From NCBI RefSeq assembly GCF_003589595.1, contig NW_020654080.1, forward strand, positions 7,169,098-7,233,097: 64,000 nucleotides of DNA, in the 5' to 3' direction. The first letter of the stretch is position 1, and every line of letters starts with the position of its first letter. Source of the DNA: Hyposmocoma kahamanoa (taxonomy: Eukaryota > Arthropoda > Insecta > Lepidoptera > Cosmopterigidae). Positions 41,242 to 52,101 of this stretch are shown here, piece after piece. Below the pieces are notes generated by a model. The model made no database searches. It saw nothing but the letters and a program-made list of their open reading frames with translations, and had not been told where the DNA came from. A program made the position numbers and the translations under genes.

Positions 41242-41755
41242 CACTATATGACACAAACACCCCTATAAACGCTTAAAAGCAACTGTATAAAATACGTTCT
41301 TCTGGCGCCGAAACCCAATTTGAATCGAACGTAAACAACGAGACTCAAAGGACGCGACTCACAATTCGGTCGGTTTGGGTTCGATTTCGGTTTGCACTGT
41401 TGTGGGCGCTGCATGAGAAGATCCCAGTTTTGATTTCCGATAGCACCAATTTTGGAAATGAACTTTTGTAAAATGGTTCTGATATGAGTGCTCATGGTAC
41501 TGCCGCGGAGTGAATTGCATTACTCTGGAACTAATAGTACAGGGAATTCCCTATTTTTACATCAGGTGATTAATGTATCTGGCTTATTATTTTAATAACA
41601 GGGACAATTATTACCGCTAGTTTAATAAAAAACGATTGAGGCCAGACGTGATTGACGTAGTTTTCGTTCGACTGAAATTCGGATGGAGCGCCAGACGAAC
41701 GTATTTCATTCTGTTGCTTTTAAGTATTTGTACGACGTGTTTGAGTCATATAGTG
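41242..41755. mobile_element. Tc1/mariner-like element with about 110-bp inverted ends
   Basis: The left arm (41242-41350) CACTATATGACACAAACAC, CTTAAAAGCAAC, AAATACGTTCTTCTGGCGC is found inverted at 41639-41755. TA lies at both borders (41240-41241, 41756-41757), the Tc1/mariner target. There is no transposase. The centre is occupied by an S5 SINE at about 41352-41565, which may be a later insertion. Confidence 0.72.
41352..41565 (+). mobile_element. SINE-like repeat S5 inside the long-inverted-repeat element
   Basis: GGTTTGGGTTCGATTTCGGT, ATAGCACCAATTTTGGAAAT, GAACTTTTGTAAAATGG, GAGTGAATTGCATTACTCTG and AGGGAATTCCCTATTTT in S5 order. Confidence 0.62.
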
Positions 41756-41757
41756 TA

Positions 41758-42843
41758 GTATATAATGAGTTAATACTCAAGTGACCACTTCCCTCAACCC
41801 ATCCTCCACCCACACGCCGCGCGTCACACCCATTTAGTCGTAATTGCGCACGTGAGTCGTCAGACAACCCATTTTGCGTCGTCCTGTGGCATAAACCGGA
41901 CTTTTATATAAAACCGATTGTAGCGTAAATTACGCAACTCAAATATTAGGTCCTTCTGGTCTCACCCTAAACGTAATCTGTGGGTGAAAGTTAGAGAAGA
42001 TAATAGTGTAGTAGCTTCTCCACAATAGCTACTGGATTTCCAAGCATGAAAGATTTGAATAAAATCATACTGACGATCATAATAGACGAATTCAGAGTGA
42101 GACCTACTGGTCTACTCCCCGCTATGCTTATAGCATACACCATCCATATCTCTCTGAGCTCTTGTAATGCGAGCTCAAACGGCGCCATATTTTTTACGGA
42201 AGCTTTTGTGGGTAATGGCACTAAATTCCGTGACGCTCTACAGAACGGCTTTTTGATAGTGTCGCTGTCGATATATGAATCGATAGAAGAGGGTTTCACT
42301 TAGCTTTATGACTATCTGGGGTTCGAAATGCAGTGGTTTTCTTTTCATCGTATTTTGGAGCTTGACAGTGCTTCTTTTCAATGGATTACATAGTTTAGAT
42401 TTCATATCAATTGTACTTTAGTAACAGTGGAGCTACTTGTGACTATGCTGACCTCCTTCACTGTTATCCCCTTTTACTGGCTCCTGGCCACTTATTTTTT
42501 AAATTTTGGATCGTCTCGAATTCCTTTTCCTTCCACTGTTCTTACGTTGGTTTATTCCGTTATTACTCTCGTCAAATTTTCGGAGCGAGAGAAAAAAAAT
42601 TGATGTGCATTTTATAACGAATAAATACAAAAATATCGAGAAAATTGTTTATGCACATTGCACGTACATTAACATACACCTATGAAGCTACCGTAAACAG
42701 TTCCTATTATAATACGTCAAGAAATTATAACCTCTACAAGAACGCCAACGGGGCTATCAGACAAATCGAAGATGAGAAAACTGAGATTCATGCATACGTA
42801 CAAGCACAGACCACATAAATATTTCTTCCGTGCGTACAAGCCA
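41758..42843. other. Intronic DNA with opposed open frames
   Basis: At 41991-42303 both strands are open for 85 and 102 codons. Neither product is recognised; the minus one includes APFELALQELREIWMVYAIS. Likely chance or a very old element. The rest is featureless. Confidence 0.4.
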
Positions 42844-43045
42844 CAAGTTCGTCCAGAGAAGTACTGTCACCTTATCTACTTCTGCCGCCAAGCAATAATG
42901 TGAGCATTACTGCGTTTCGGATTTAAAGGGTGCTGGCGAAATTACAGGCACGCAGGACTAATCAACTTTTGTATCAGGGTGACGGGCGCCATGGTAGTGC
43001 CCCTCAGATCTTTGCGATTTAAACTGCACTGCAACCATAAAAAGG
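42844..43045 (+). mobile_element. Lep1-like element, both ends trimmed
   Basis: AGTTCGTCCAGAGAAGTACT, CTTCTGCCGCCAAGCAATAA, CAGATCTTTGCGATTTAAAC, then CTGCACTGCAACCATAAA. The GGACAGGCG…CACTTG end is missing. Confidence 0.74.
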
Positions 43046-43482
43046 AACTCACTGATCAGCAACGGTAGTCAGTTGAAAAAATTAACATGGCGAAAAACAA
43101 TATTACGAATAAAATATAATTGACAGACTTTCAACTAATTACTTTCAAGCATTATAGTTTGTATGGCAAATAGTACAGCGCTCCTAGGGGTGACAAGAAA
43201 AACTACATTTGGAAGTGCACATATTTTACGCGGTCAATAAACTTGAAAATTCGAATGTGGAGACCGAGTCCGTCAGAAACTCGATCCGTTCAATTGCTTT
43301 CGACTCAAAGCCATTTCCCATTGCTCATTGCATATTTCGTAAGTCGTCAAGTTCCGACGCGAAGGAATATATCTGTGTTGGTATTAACTTTTCAATAGTA
43401 TTATTCACTCGAATTATTACTAGGGGATTGTCTTATTTTAATAATTCGTTTAAAAATTTATTTACCGCATGGCAATGAGGAC
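43046..43482. other. Intronic DNA without recognisable content
   Basis: An open frame at 43209-43478 lacks family resemblance. No repeat seen. Confidence 0.5.
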
Positions 43483-43640
43483 TGCGTTTTGGTTTTGAAG
43501 GCTAAGGGTGCTGGTGAAATGACACACACACATGGGACTTGTCAACTTATGTCTCAGAGTAACGGGCGCATTGGCAGTACTACTCAGATCTTTGCGATAT
43601 AAAGTCCCGAGTTGCACTACAGCGCCATGGGTCTACGCTT
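43483..43640 (+). mobile_element. Lep1-like element, middle part
   Basis: CTGCGTTTTGGTTTTGAAGG, GGTGCTGGTGAAATGACA, a CACACACA expansion, GGGACTTGTCAACTTATGTC, CAGATCTTTGCGATATAAAG. Ends after GCACTACAGCGCCATGGG. Confidence 0.72.
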
Positions 43641-44527
43641 ACTACGAGAAATATCGATGTTATAATTTTCCCATCAGTCCATATACAACAAAGAAAACTA
43701 TGTTTTCGTTAGGTTTTTCTCTGTCCTCGTCACTTTACAATGAATTACTTACGCGGTGGTAAGAATACACATATGACGTCAAAGTAATACCGTCTTTGAG
43801 TTATTAGTTATTATTATTAGTGACTTATTCTAATAGAGAGAGTTTGGAAATAAAATGCGTCTGTATTATCTATGGACCTCGGCTAGTTTCCTTCTATATT
43901 CCTTCTTCGTCTAACGTGGCCCCTCACACGTACCATTAGTATCGTCATCGTCATTCGACAGACTTTTGGATTGTTATGAAATTTAAATATCATCTGGCTT
44001 ATTATTTATTTCAATATTAGGCCGATCGACACCAATGCTTTCAGAGTTTAGTTTTTCTAGGATAATTTATTGACTCAGGCAACAAGGCCATAAACCTAGT
44101 TGTATAAATTAACTAAAGTATTATAACAGGTTTCGTTTGGTTCCTTGTTATTACTTTCTAAGTTTAAAATAATTATACTTTTTTATTTGAACCATCAGAA
44201 TGGAACTTGTAATTCGAAACTTAAATATTCAATATATCCAAGAAATAGAGGTTATTTCTTAAACTCGTCGCATTTCAACCAGCAAAGCCAATTTACATGT
44301 CAATATGTTATTCTATGAACGCAATAGAAACAACTCTGACGTACCGTGTGCTTTTGACTCAAAGAATTGTTTATAGACATATCACGAAAGGACATTATTT
44401 CTATAAGTCTCTGGACCAGCTAACGATTTTAACGAATCGCAGATAAACAGGGTTATTTTTACAATACTAACAGCCTCCCAGGACTATATTACTACTTAAT
44501 ATTATAAACAACTTGAATGATTTTAAC
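43641..44527. other. Intronic DNA without recognisable content
   Basis: AT-rich, no repeat family or gene recognised. Confidence 0.6.
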
Positions 44528-44768
44528 GGGAAACGGAATTCACTCTGTGGCATTATTTCGAATACCGGAATCGAATTCGAAACCTAGAGCAACGGAATTC
44601 ACTCTTGGGCACTACGTAGAACACTGAAACCAGAACCAATTTAGAAAAGTTAATATCCCAAAATGTTTCTACCGGGAATCGAACTTAGAACTAGAGCAAC
44701 GGAATTTACTCAAAGGCACTACCCAGACCATTCAAAGCAGAGCCAATTTAGAAAAGTTGATTTCACGT
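44528..44768 (-). repeat. Tandem partial copies of S5, period about 105 bp
   Basis: GAGCAACGGAATTCACTCTT (about 44588) and GAGCAACGGAATTTACTCAA (about 44694) each head a unit with GGGCACTAC, AACCAATTTAGAAAAGTT and, in the complete unit, GGGAATCGAAC. A third, shortened unit starts at 44534. Three units repeat head to tail. Confidence 0.6.
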
Positions 44769-46146
44769 CTGTTGTGCTTCAGTAATTTTAAAAGTGACAC
44801 TAACAAGTGACGATAGAGTGGCAATGCAACTGCACTTCTAAATATTGTATGAAAATTTGTAGTGACGCGGCCGCAATGCCACAGTGGCGCGCTTCTAAAA
44901 GCGTGTTATTTCAAGGCGCCATAAGGCTCGTTTACACTTACCATGATTTCTCATTTTTGATCAAATCAGGAACGAAATGGACTCGGGTCTTCCTCGTTCA
45001 ACGCCCATAGTACTTATCGTCGGACCATCAATATTGTCGAATATTACTAGTATATTCAGTTCTAAATACTAAAGCACTATCTAATCACTACGAATTAATA
45101 GTTCTAGCACGTTCCATGACAATTGAAATCACATTTGTATTCTAAATACATAATAACACGTTATCTATAAACTAATAGACATCATTGAGAATTGTTATCG
45201 AATTCAGCCGCGAAATGCGCCCGCCAAAACTATTTTCATGTAGCACCGAGCTTATTCCTTTACATCATTTCAGTCTTTGGAATTACATTTTTTAAATTTG
45301 TTTTAACCCGTACGTTGTACACAGTAAAAGGATTTGGATTCGTTGCCTTTCTCTATACCATTACTGGGAATTCTTTAAGTATTTCACGAATTTTTCTAGT
45401 AACTGCACGATTCAACGTTTTCTGTACTTAATTGGGTACGTTTCTAAACTGATAGAACAGAATTCTTTCAGATTAACTACTTTTTGACGGGAGTATTTTT
45501 TATTTACTTATTTATTATTTAATCATGTATCATACAGAAAAAAATAAAAATCCATTTATTAACAAGGAAATCACAAACAAAAGATAATGCTTTTCTAACT
45601 TTTCTAATTTCTAACAGAAATATCTTTCTGCAGACCTAAAAACAGGAGACAACAATTACAATAACGTATTTATATGCCCAACAAAACAAAAAATATGTAA
45701 TAAAAAAAACAATATCAAAAACATTAAATTATTAAAACTATATGAATACTTAGATACATTGAAATTTACATACTTAAATATAAATAATAAATATCTCACT
45801 TCATAAGTTTTATCTGTTTTGCTTTATGAAAGATAAAAACACTGGAAAATTTGCCATATCATATATGCTGAGTAAATTACGTGAAATACGTTGCTTTTTT
45901 TATTATATAAATAAAGTTTACCTATATTTCAATTTTGTCGTTCTCCTAATCCTGATGTCATTATGTTTATTTATTCATAGTAACAACACCAACAGCATGT
46001 GTATAAAAACATTAACATAAACTTGACAAATCACGAACACAATTCTGATACACAAGCCAAACACATTAGTACTAAGTAAGTATCACGTAATAATGTTATC
46101 TAAAGCTCTCTCCATATATCTCCATCGTCCACAGTCCTGCAGTTGC
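44769..46146. other. Long intronic stretch, A-rich in part
   Basis: 45520-45800 is A-rich simple sequence. Open frames at 44807-45010, 45192-45431 and 45826-46020 have no recognised family. No repeat seen. Confidence 0.5.
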
Positions 46147-46195
46147 TTAAATTCCCTACCAAAACGAAAAAACTTGTTTTCGGTAGGGAATTTAA
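46147..46195. repeat. Hairpin, 14-bp perfect arms
   Basis: TTAAATTCCCTACC / GGTAGGGAATTTAA with a 21-base middle that partly pairs. Confidence 0.75.
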
Positions 46196-46384
46196 ATTAA
46201 TTTTTTCTTATTATTTTCTTTAATTCTGCACATTTTAAAGCGCAAAATTTTGCTATAATTAATGTTTGTACGATCATGGTTTTCAGCATAAAACAATTTT
46301 ATATTATGGTCCAAACGTCTCCTAACATGAAAACATAAACAGTATTGCTCCTTAACTATTTCTGCCACTGCTGTTCCGGTTTCC

Positions 46385-46573
46385 AAAGTTAAGGGTGCTG
46401 GTGAAATTATTAAATTATTATTAATTATTATTATTAAATTATTCTTAGGGTGTCGGGCGCAGTGTCAGGCCTTTGTTATATAAAGCTCTGAGTGTCACTG
46501 CAATTGTTATGGATAGGCGCGTCGCTTACCACCAAGCACACGACTTGTTCGTCCCGTCACTTATAAAAATACT
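46385..46573 (+). mobile_element. Lep1-like element with (ATTATT)-like insertion
   Basis: AAGTTAAGGGTGCTGGTGAA then TTATTAAATTATTATTAATT, returning at TAGGGTGTCGGGCGCAGTG and ending CGTCCCGTCACTTATAAAA. The simple repeat replaces the CAGGCACATGGGACTTGTC segment. Confidence 0.7.
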
Positions 46574-46591
46574 GTAATAAAATGGCACTTG

Positions 46592-46666
46592 TTTAGTTGA
46601 AAAAGTTGTTGAATGATGTTGTATGTAGATATACAATATCATCCAACAACAACTTTTTCAACTAAA
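46592..46666. repeat. Long hairpin, about 34-bp arms
   Basis: TTTAGTTGAAAAAGTTGTTG… pairs with …CAACTTTTTCAACTAAA, with one 3-base bulge and two mismatches. It begins 19 bp after a Lep1-like 3' end. Confidence 0.75.
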
Positions 46667-46724
46667 TCGCAACGTGTCCTTTTGTAATACTTTTTTCTCA
46701 GTACAAAGTACCTTTTTTAATCTG

Positions 46725-46985
46725 AGTACAGAGTACTAAAAAACCGACCTCAAAACTCAGAGTTTAACACCCTTAGAGGTGGAATGTTTTCTTCAAATTT
46801 AAATAGGAACACTACTAAGGTACCCTCAGCAAAAAAAGAATCTGTACATTACCCGAAATGTTGGTTTGTTTGAAAAAACAAATATGCGCGATTTAAATTC
46901 GAAAAATAGTTTCATTTCTTAAAAAATAAATAAAAAAATCAATCGAATTGAGAACTTCCTCCTTTTTTAAAGTTGGTTAAAAACA
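46725..46985 (-). repeat. GGAGGAGGTT repeat (family R), with a family F arm inside
   Basis: ACCGACCTCAAAACTCAGAG, ACCCTTAGAGGTGGAATGTT and GAATTGAGAACTTCCTCCTT are R on the minus strand. Between them 46860-46920 (TTGGTTTGTTTGAAAAAACA, GCGCGATTTAAATTCG, ATAGTTTCATTTC) is family F, so F seems inserted in R. Confidence 0.6.
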
Positions 46986-47264
46986 GGAGTGTTTATTTGG
47001 CTTCTTAGTTAAATCTTCGAACCGTCGGGACTACCTACCATCCTGGCCACGACCCGGTTTCGAAATTACCGCTTTAATTTCACGAACCTGTAGCCCCCTC
47101 TACGTAGCGGATAACCACAGATTTCTAAGCCCGGCTCGAGCCGCACGCCAACAGAGATTGCCGAGATATGTCCAAGAACAGCTCGATTTAAAGCGCATAC
47201 AAAAGGGAATGCTTAATCTTGAATACTATCTAAAAATATAAGATATAAAATGCGTTATGGTGTT

Positions 47265-47325
47265 CTTAGGTTTTCGCGATGGTTACACGTAGAACATGAA
47301 ACTATTTTTGCGGATCTAAATCGCC
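47265..47325 (-). repeat. Family F repeat, terminal piece
   Basis: TTAGGTTTTCGCGATGGTTA, CACGTAGAACATGAAACTAT and GCGGATCTAAATCGC: the outer end of F in minus orientation. 46986-47264 shows nothing else. Confidence 0.55.
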
Positions 47326-47349
47326 TTTCTTTGATTATTCAATTGTGTT

Positions 47350-47557
47350 TTTATAATACCAAGTGACGGGATGAACAAGTCGTGCGCCTGGTGGTAAGCG
47401 ACACGCCTATCCATAACAGTTGCGGTGCCACACCGCAAAGATCTCAAGGGCACTGCCTCTGCGGTTCGAAGCAATGGTCACATTATTGCAGAAATAGGTC
47501 AGGTGCCAGTACTTCCCTGGACGAACTCGTTCACAAGGAGCTCTACTGCTACTACTT
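47350..47557 (-). mobile_element. Lep1-like element with internal deletions
   Basis: Minus strand: AGTAGCAGTAGAGCTCCTTG, CCTATTTCTGCAATAATGTG, GGCAGTGCCCTTGAGATCTT, GGATAGGCGTGTCGCTTACC, ending CCGTCACTTGGTATTATAAA. The CAGGCACATGGG segment is missing. Confidence 0.75.
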
Positions 47558-47629
47558 TACGTAGTCCCAAAGTCACGGCCTCCGGCTGACTGAGATAGTA
47601 AAGCCATCAAACTGATGGTAAAATCATTT

Positions 47630-47812
47630 TAGTAGCAGTAGAGTCCCTTGTGAAAGAGTTGTCAAGGGAAGTACTGAAGTTGTTATGTGAGCATTACTGC
47701 GTTCTAGTTAAGGGTGCTGGTGAAATTACAGGCACATGGGAAAATATGTCTCAGGGTGACGGGCGTTGCAATTGTTGTTCGTTTCGTCACTTGGTGTTAT
47801 AAAGATATTATA
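47630..47812 (+). mobile_element. Lep1-like element with internal deletions, opposed to its neighbour
   Basis: AGTAGCAGTAGAGTCCCTTG, GTGCTGGTGAAATTACAGGC, TATGTCTCAGGGTGACGGGC, ending TTTCGTCACTTGGTGTTATA. It lies 73 bp from the minus copy, 5' ends facing each other. Confidence 0.72.
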
Positions 47813-47867
47813 CATAACTGGTTGATAATTTTACCATCTCAGTCAGTGACCATGGGATCTGTCAAAG
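47813..47867 (+). repeat. Family F fragment
   Basis: ACTGGTTGATAATTTTACCA, TCTCAGTCAGTGACCATGGG resembles the GTAACTGGTTGATGGCTTTA start of the F copy at 27803. Confidence 0.4.
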
Positions 47868-48440
47868 TCAGAGTCAAAGATCATTTATTCCTAAGGTAAA
47901 ATAAATTTATACTTGAAAACGCCACGTTTAAGCTACTGCTCGTTCACTACGCTGACTTCCCTGAGAAGAATGAGCAAGAAACTCTAAGGATTGCTCTTTT
48001 CAAATAAACTTAACTGCTATAGAATACACTTTGAATCAAAATTGTGTGGATTCTGTAGCCGTGTCGTCTTTCCATACATCTTGATTAAACACGTAGTCTA
48101 CAATTTTGTAATATGATTTTCGATCAAAAGATTTTTAATGTAGTTTTTAAACTTAGGACATGATAAACTTAATATATGCTCCAGAATCTTATTGTAAAAA
48201 CGTATACAGTTCCCCATAAAAGTGTCGCTTACCTTGGTTAAACGAAATCGTGGTACCATGAGTTTGGACTTAGCTCTAAGGTTAATATTATGGATGTCTT
48301 CTTTCTTATTAAAATTATGTATATTTTTACGGGCATATAAAGTATTTTAGTAAATGTACTCTGATGTCACAGTCATGATACCAGTCTTCTTAAACTTTTC
48401 TCTGAGAGAAACCAGAGAGCCTAGACAGTACACAAAAAAG
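47868..48440 (-). pseudogene. Non-LTR retrotransposon, ORF C-terminus and 3' end
   Basis: Minus strand: CLGSLVSLREKFKKTGIMTV and TSEYIY, stop, ENILYARKNIH, then LRAKSKLMVPRFRLTKVSDT, FMGNCIRFYNKILEHILSLS and FKNYIKNLLIENH, stop. This is the C-terminal part of a LINE polymerase ORF (LFKxxxILTVxSxYI, then P+xRLxKVxxSFxGxCIRFYNKxP, then FKxxxKxxL). The 3' UTR ends with TTTGACTCTGACTTTGACAG. The untranslated end matches the + fragment at 5690-5945. One stop or frameshift is visible near 48350; the coding part is otherwise well kept. Confidence 0.8.
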
Positions 48441-48490
48441 GGTCCGAAACGTTGGTTTGTCTGAAAAAACAAATGTACGCGATTTATCGC
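48436..48490 (+). repeat. Family F fragment
   Basis: AGGGTCCGAAACGTTGGTTT, GTCTGAAAAAACAAATGTAC, GCGATTTATCGCG. It joins the LINE remnant to the long-inverted-repeat element. Confidence 0.5.
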
Positions 48491-48502
48491 GTTTATTACT
48501 AG

Positions 48503-48989
48503 AAGGACCGAGGGTAAAGTTTTTTGCCCTTGGTCCAACTAGTTGGACTACGGGCAATATTGTACGGGCATTGGACCTACTGATCGGTTAGTACAGTCAC
48601 CGTCAATATTAATAATTACCTAGACCGAGTTTGCTGGCCTGATCAGTCGCCATTCCAAAGTAGATATGACGTTGGGTTTTAAAGCCAGCAGCAGCGCTCT
48701 TCAGGCACACACCATGTAATATTTTCACTTAAAAGCGTTACTTACAAAAATAATTCATAAAATACATTAAACAGTGTACGTTATTACAAGATTATATCTT
48801 GCGATTTTTTTATGAACTGTCACAGGGATCATCCTAGAAAACAATTTGTAGTTAGCTGAGAAAGAAGAACAAAGATAGTAACATTATTAATATTGACGGT
48901 GACTGTACTAACCGATCAGTAGGTCCAATGCCCATACAATATTGCCCGTAGTCCAACTAGTTACACTACGCAGTTGGACCACGGGCAAT
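48503..48989. mobile_element. Long-inverted-repeat element, 78-bp arms with one mismatch
   Basis: 48539-48616 and 48883-48960 are inverted copies with a single mismatch (GTACGGG against GTATGGG). Outside the arms each terminus is itself a hairpin: left GGTCCAACTAGTTGGAC, right GTCCAACTAGTT…AGTTGGACC, both framed by ATTGCCC / GGGCAAT. The 266-bp centre is non-coding. No transposase and no certain target duplication. The near-identity of the arms suggests recent activity or gene conversion. Confidence 0.72.
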
Positions 48990-49750
48990 GAATGAAAATG
49001 CGTTGTATCGTTGCTTCACATACTCTTTGTATGGCAAAAATGGAATAAAAAATTACCAATTCCTTTGTCACTTTCAAAAAGAAACCTACATATATTTGAG
49101 ACAATACGGTACTTACTTACCTACGTTTTTATTCGTTTCAAAGTGGTCTCAGTGACATCATTAAAAAAACATAATACGTGCTTCATCTGTTTATTTACGG
49201 AGACCTCTAGAAAGTCGCGAGATATTTACATTTCGTTGTTTGGTGAGCAGCACAAAATGTCTCAATGAACCTTAGGTGTTAAAAAATAAAGCTCAGATTA
49301 TTTTGCGGATCTGTATGGTCTACAACAAGGAACACAGTGTCGTATACAACTTTAATGGAATACATACATACTAAATCGATACAGTGTTGACAACTGGATT
49401 ATCGTGGGTAAAATTAACTGGTAATAGTAATTAACGCTCAAATGAATCTTAAACGTCGGTTTAGACAACAGTAATGATGTTATAAGAATAGTGTTGCAAA
49501 ATATAACAATTTGTTTAATTAAAATGTGCGCTAAAGTTCCTTATTATATTTCTATTTGTGATGTAATTAATTTATTAATGAAAAAATCATTAATTAATAC
49601 ATGAAAGCCAATTACAGATCGACCCATAACCCGCGAGTCATCGCATCCATTTACTTTGAACGTCTGCGCGCTATTATAGACGTGAATCATCTGACGAAGC
49701 ATTTAGACGCCAACTGAGAGCTTTTGAGTATTTTCTATTTTATTTGTTAT
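48990..49750. other. Intronic DNA without recognisable content
   Basis: AT-rich. An open frame at 49011-49268 shows no family. No repeat before the S1 tail. Confidence 0.55.
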
Positions 49751-49783
<33 letters not shown>

Positions 49784-49984
49784 GCACACACTCAACATAG
49801 CCCCGCACTAGGGAAACCCTGTGTCGCGGGTGCCATGGACACACACACATAGACAACCACAAATTACACCCAAACTCACGAGAGAAATAAATGTAGTCAA
49901 TACACATATTTCTCCCGGCCTGGGAATCGAACCCAGGACCTCTGCATGGCAGTCCGGCATGGTAACCGTTCGGCCACGGAGGCA
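49751..49984 (-). mobile_element. tRNA-derived SINE S1, full length with (ATT)n tail
   Basis: Minus strand: CTGCCTCCGTGGCCGAACGG, GGTCCTGGGTTCGATTCCCA, GGGTTTCCCTAGTGCGGGGC, GTTGAGTGTGTGCG, and at least ten ATT units at 49751-49782. With the copy at 26797 it is the best preserved. Confidence 0.87.
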
Positions 49985-50269
49985 GGTATTAATTCTTATT
50001 TCATAGCCATACTTTTGTATTATTTGATCCTATTTCCTTAGCTCACGTATTTATTATCAATTTATGAGAAAATAATGTTTGTTACATAATTCGATGACAA
50101 CAACGTTGTTATAGATTTTAAGGGATCATAGGTTTCTTACCACGACATGATTTATTTTTATATTCCTGATATTTCGCAACTGTTGCACGCCGCATGGCCA
50201 CGGGTTGACTGGTCAGCGGCAGATGAGAGCTTTAAGAACAGACATATCTGTCTGCCCTCTTTCACTGGG
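49985..50269. other. Intronic spacer
   Basis: No gene or repeat recognised. The minus-strand open frame at 50158-50454 runs into the MITE-like repeat. Confidence 0.5.
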
Positions 50270-50671
50270 TAATCGCCGACAGTTGTTGTTGAACCTGTTG
50301 ACCTGTGTGTACGTCTCCGTATATCCCAAAAATATTCTGTATTTATTGTAATAAAGATAATATATCTAACAATGGGGGCTGTTCCATTCGGTGTTGTGGG
50401 AAAATCAGCAAAACATCTAATTACAAAACAAACGGAATCACATTTCATCGGCAATAAAATACGTAATTTTGCAAATATTCGTCCATTATAGCAAATCTCA
50501 AGTTGAACTGATCATTTTGAAGTGAAACAATTGACGACACCCGTCAATTGTTTCGAATTCGCGCTGACCAATCGGAGCGCAGTTGTCACCAATAGTTTGC
50601 ATACAAATTAAATGACATTTCGCATTGACCTGCAAATAATTTCTTATCTATTTCTGGTTATATACTCGACG
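50270..50671. mobile_element. Longer relative of the MITE at 1336, left end not found
   Basis: GACCTGTGTGTACGTCTCCG, TATTTATTGTAATAAAGATA, CGACACCCGTCAATTGTTTC, CCAATCGGAGCGCA and the right end TCTGGTTATATACTCGACG all match the 1336 element in order, with about 170 bp extra in the middle. The GAAACAATTGACG / CGTCAATTGTTTC palindrome is perfect here. The matching left inverted end is absent. Confidence 0.62.
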
Positions 50672-51233
50672 ATTAAAACGTTGAGTGAATTTCGATGAGT
50701 TACAATAAATAAAAGGCAAAATAAATAAGTTCTAAAAAAACTACGTAAGTTCGTAAGTAAGTAATTTTGTTTTTTGTAAATGTTGGACACTACATTACAT
50801 ACACTTATCACTTTATATATGTATCAAAATCATTATTTAAGTATTCTATATCATATAACTGAACACAACACACTACATTATAGAAATATTTATGTAATTT
50901 ACTCGTATATCCGCGACACACACGTCCGGTACTCACTCGGTTTTAGGGCCCACTGAAAATCAGCGTCACAGCCTTTTCTCGGTGGTGAAAATAGCTGAGT
51001 GGGATCCTGTTACATACGCCACAGCCGCGCACATGACACTTAATCTAATTGTGTCATTGACTTACAATTATATGGACGTCGGGTCCGCGCTAAAAAGTGT
51101 CCGCACTTGTAAGGCGCTAAAATCGTATACAGAGCGCTATCTCCGCTTTAGTCTTCATTTGTTCTACTGACAGCGCGATACTGCGATGACATTACAATTT
51201 AAATTTCGAATAGGTTGACTTGGGACATTTTTT
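50672..51233. other. Intronic DNA without recognisable content
   Basis: Contains TTTTAGGGCCCACTGAAAAT and an open frame at 50982-51170 of no known family. Ends at an assembly gap. Confidence 0.5.
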
Positions 51234-51243
51234 NNNNNNNNNN
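51234..51243. other. Assembly gap (10 N)
   Basis: Ten N. It removes the left part of the ACTCGAG-rich element. Confidence 0.95.
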
Positions 51244-51412
51244 GCGACTCATTACAAAAATAGACTCGAGCACTAATGTCGAATTTGAGTCCAATTGGAA
51301 ACTCGATAGTCTTGTAATACATCGAGCAGTGACTGTCTTTATGAGTCGAGTCTTGTGAATGGAGTCGAGTCCTAAAGTGTAGACTGCCTGACTCGAGTTT
51401 TTTACAACACTA
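51244..51412. mobile_element. ACTCGAG-rich element, right part
   Basis: Repeated GACTCGAG / GAGTCGAGTC motifs (at about 51270, 51344, 51371 and 51389) and the end GACTCGAGTTTTTTACAACA. The same end closes the element at 53395-53826. The left part is lost in the gap. Confidence 0.6.
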
Positions 51413-52101
51413 ATTCAGATCCAGGCAATAATATTCCTATGATCACGTATCACCAATTTGTACAATTCAAACATCGCATTCAAAATTATCTAATTACTTA
51501 GAAAAATACGTTTACGTTTAAATACATGCAAAACTGAGGTATACTTACTTGGGCATTAGCATGTAATTATATTCAGTAAATTATAGTGTAATTGGGCGTT
51601 TATCGCGATTCCCATTGTAGTTTGCTCGGTCTTAGGAAGTTAATAATAAACAACCGCTGCCGTGATTGCCATGTTTCAGCGACTATTGCTTTGCCACATT
51701 TTAGGTGTGTGTTAGAAATTGCCACATATGAACAACCGCTAACCCGGTGTTCATTTAATTTGAAACCAGTTACAATCTATTAAGGTGACGTTACGAGGTT
51801 TGTTTCACTCCTAGCGGATCTTAAGGAGCAATCTGTGTTTCCGCTTTAAACGTTCTTTTGCTCATGAGCCATCGCCGAAAACGTAGTTCAAGTCAAAAAC
51901 TGATGGCGTGATAAGAATTTGAACAAATTATTATTTGTACTTTTGTTTATTTACCATAGGTATTTTGATGCAATTACCGGTAAGTTATGGGCCTTGTTGA
52001 CTTTCATTTGTGTAAGTACTACTTGTAACAGATATATAAAATGTCTACTTAGCACGTTTGTACAACTTACATAAGCAGCTATAATTTATTTGACTAATAG
52101 A
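51413..52101. other. Intronic DNA without recognisable content
   Basis: AT-rich. The open frame at 51592-51783 has no recognised family. Confidence 0.55.

Noticed and set aside
49751..49782. (ATT)n array as an independent microsatellite locus
   Set aside because: It is the tail of the S1 SINE beside it.
51592..51783. Possible short coding exon
   Set aside because: No splice signals in the right phase and no similarity to Lar domains.
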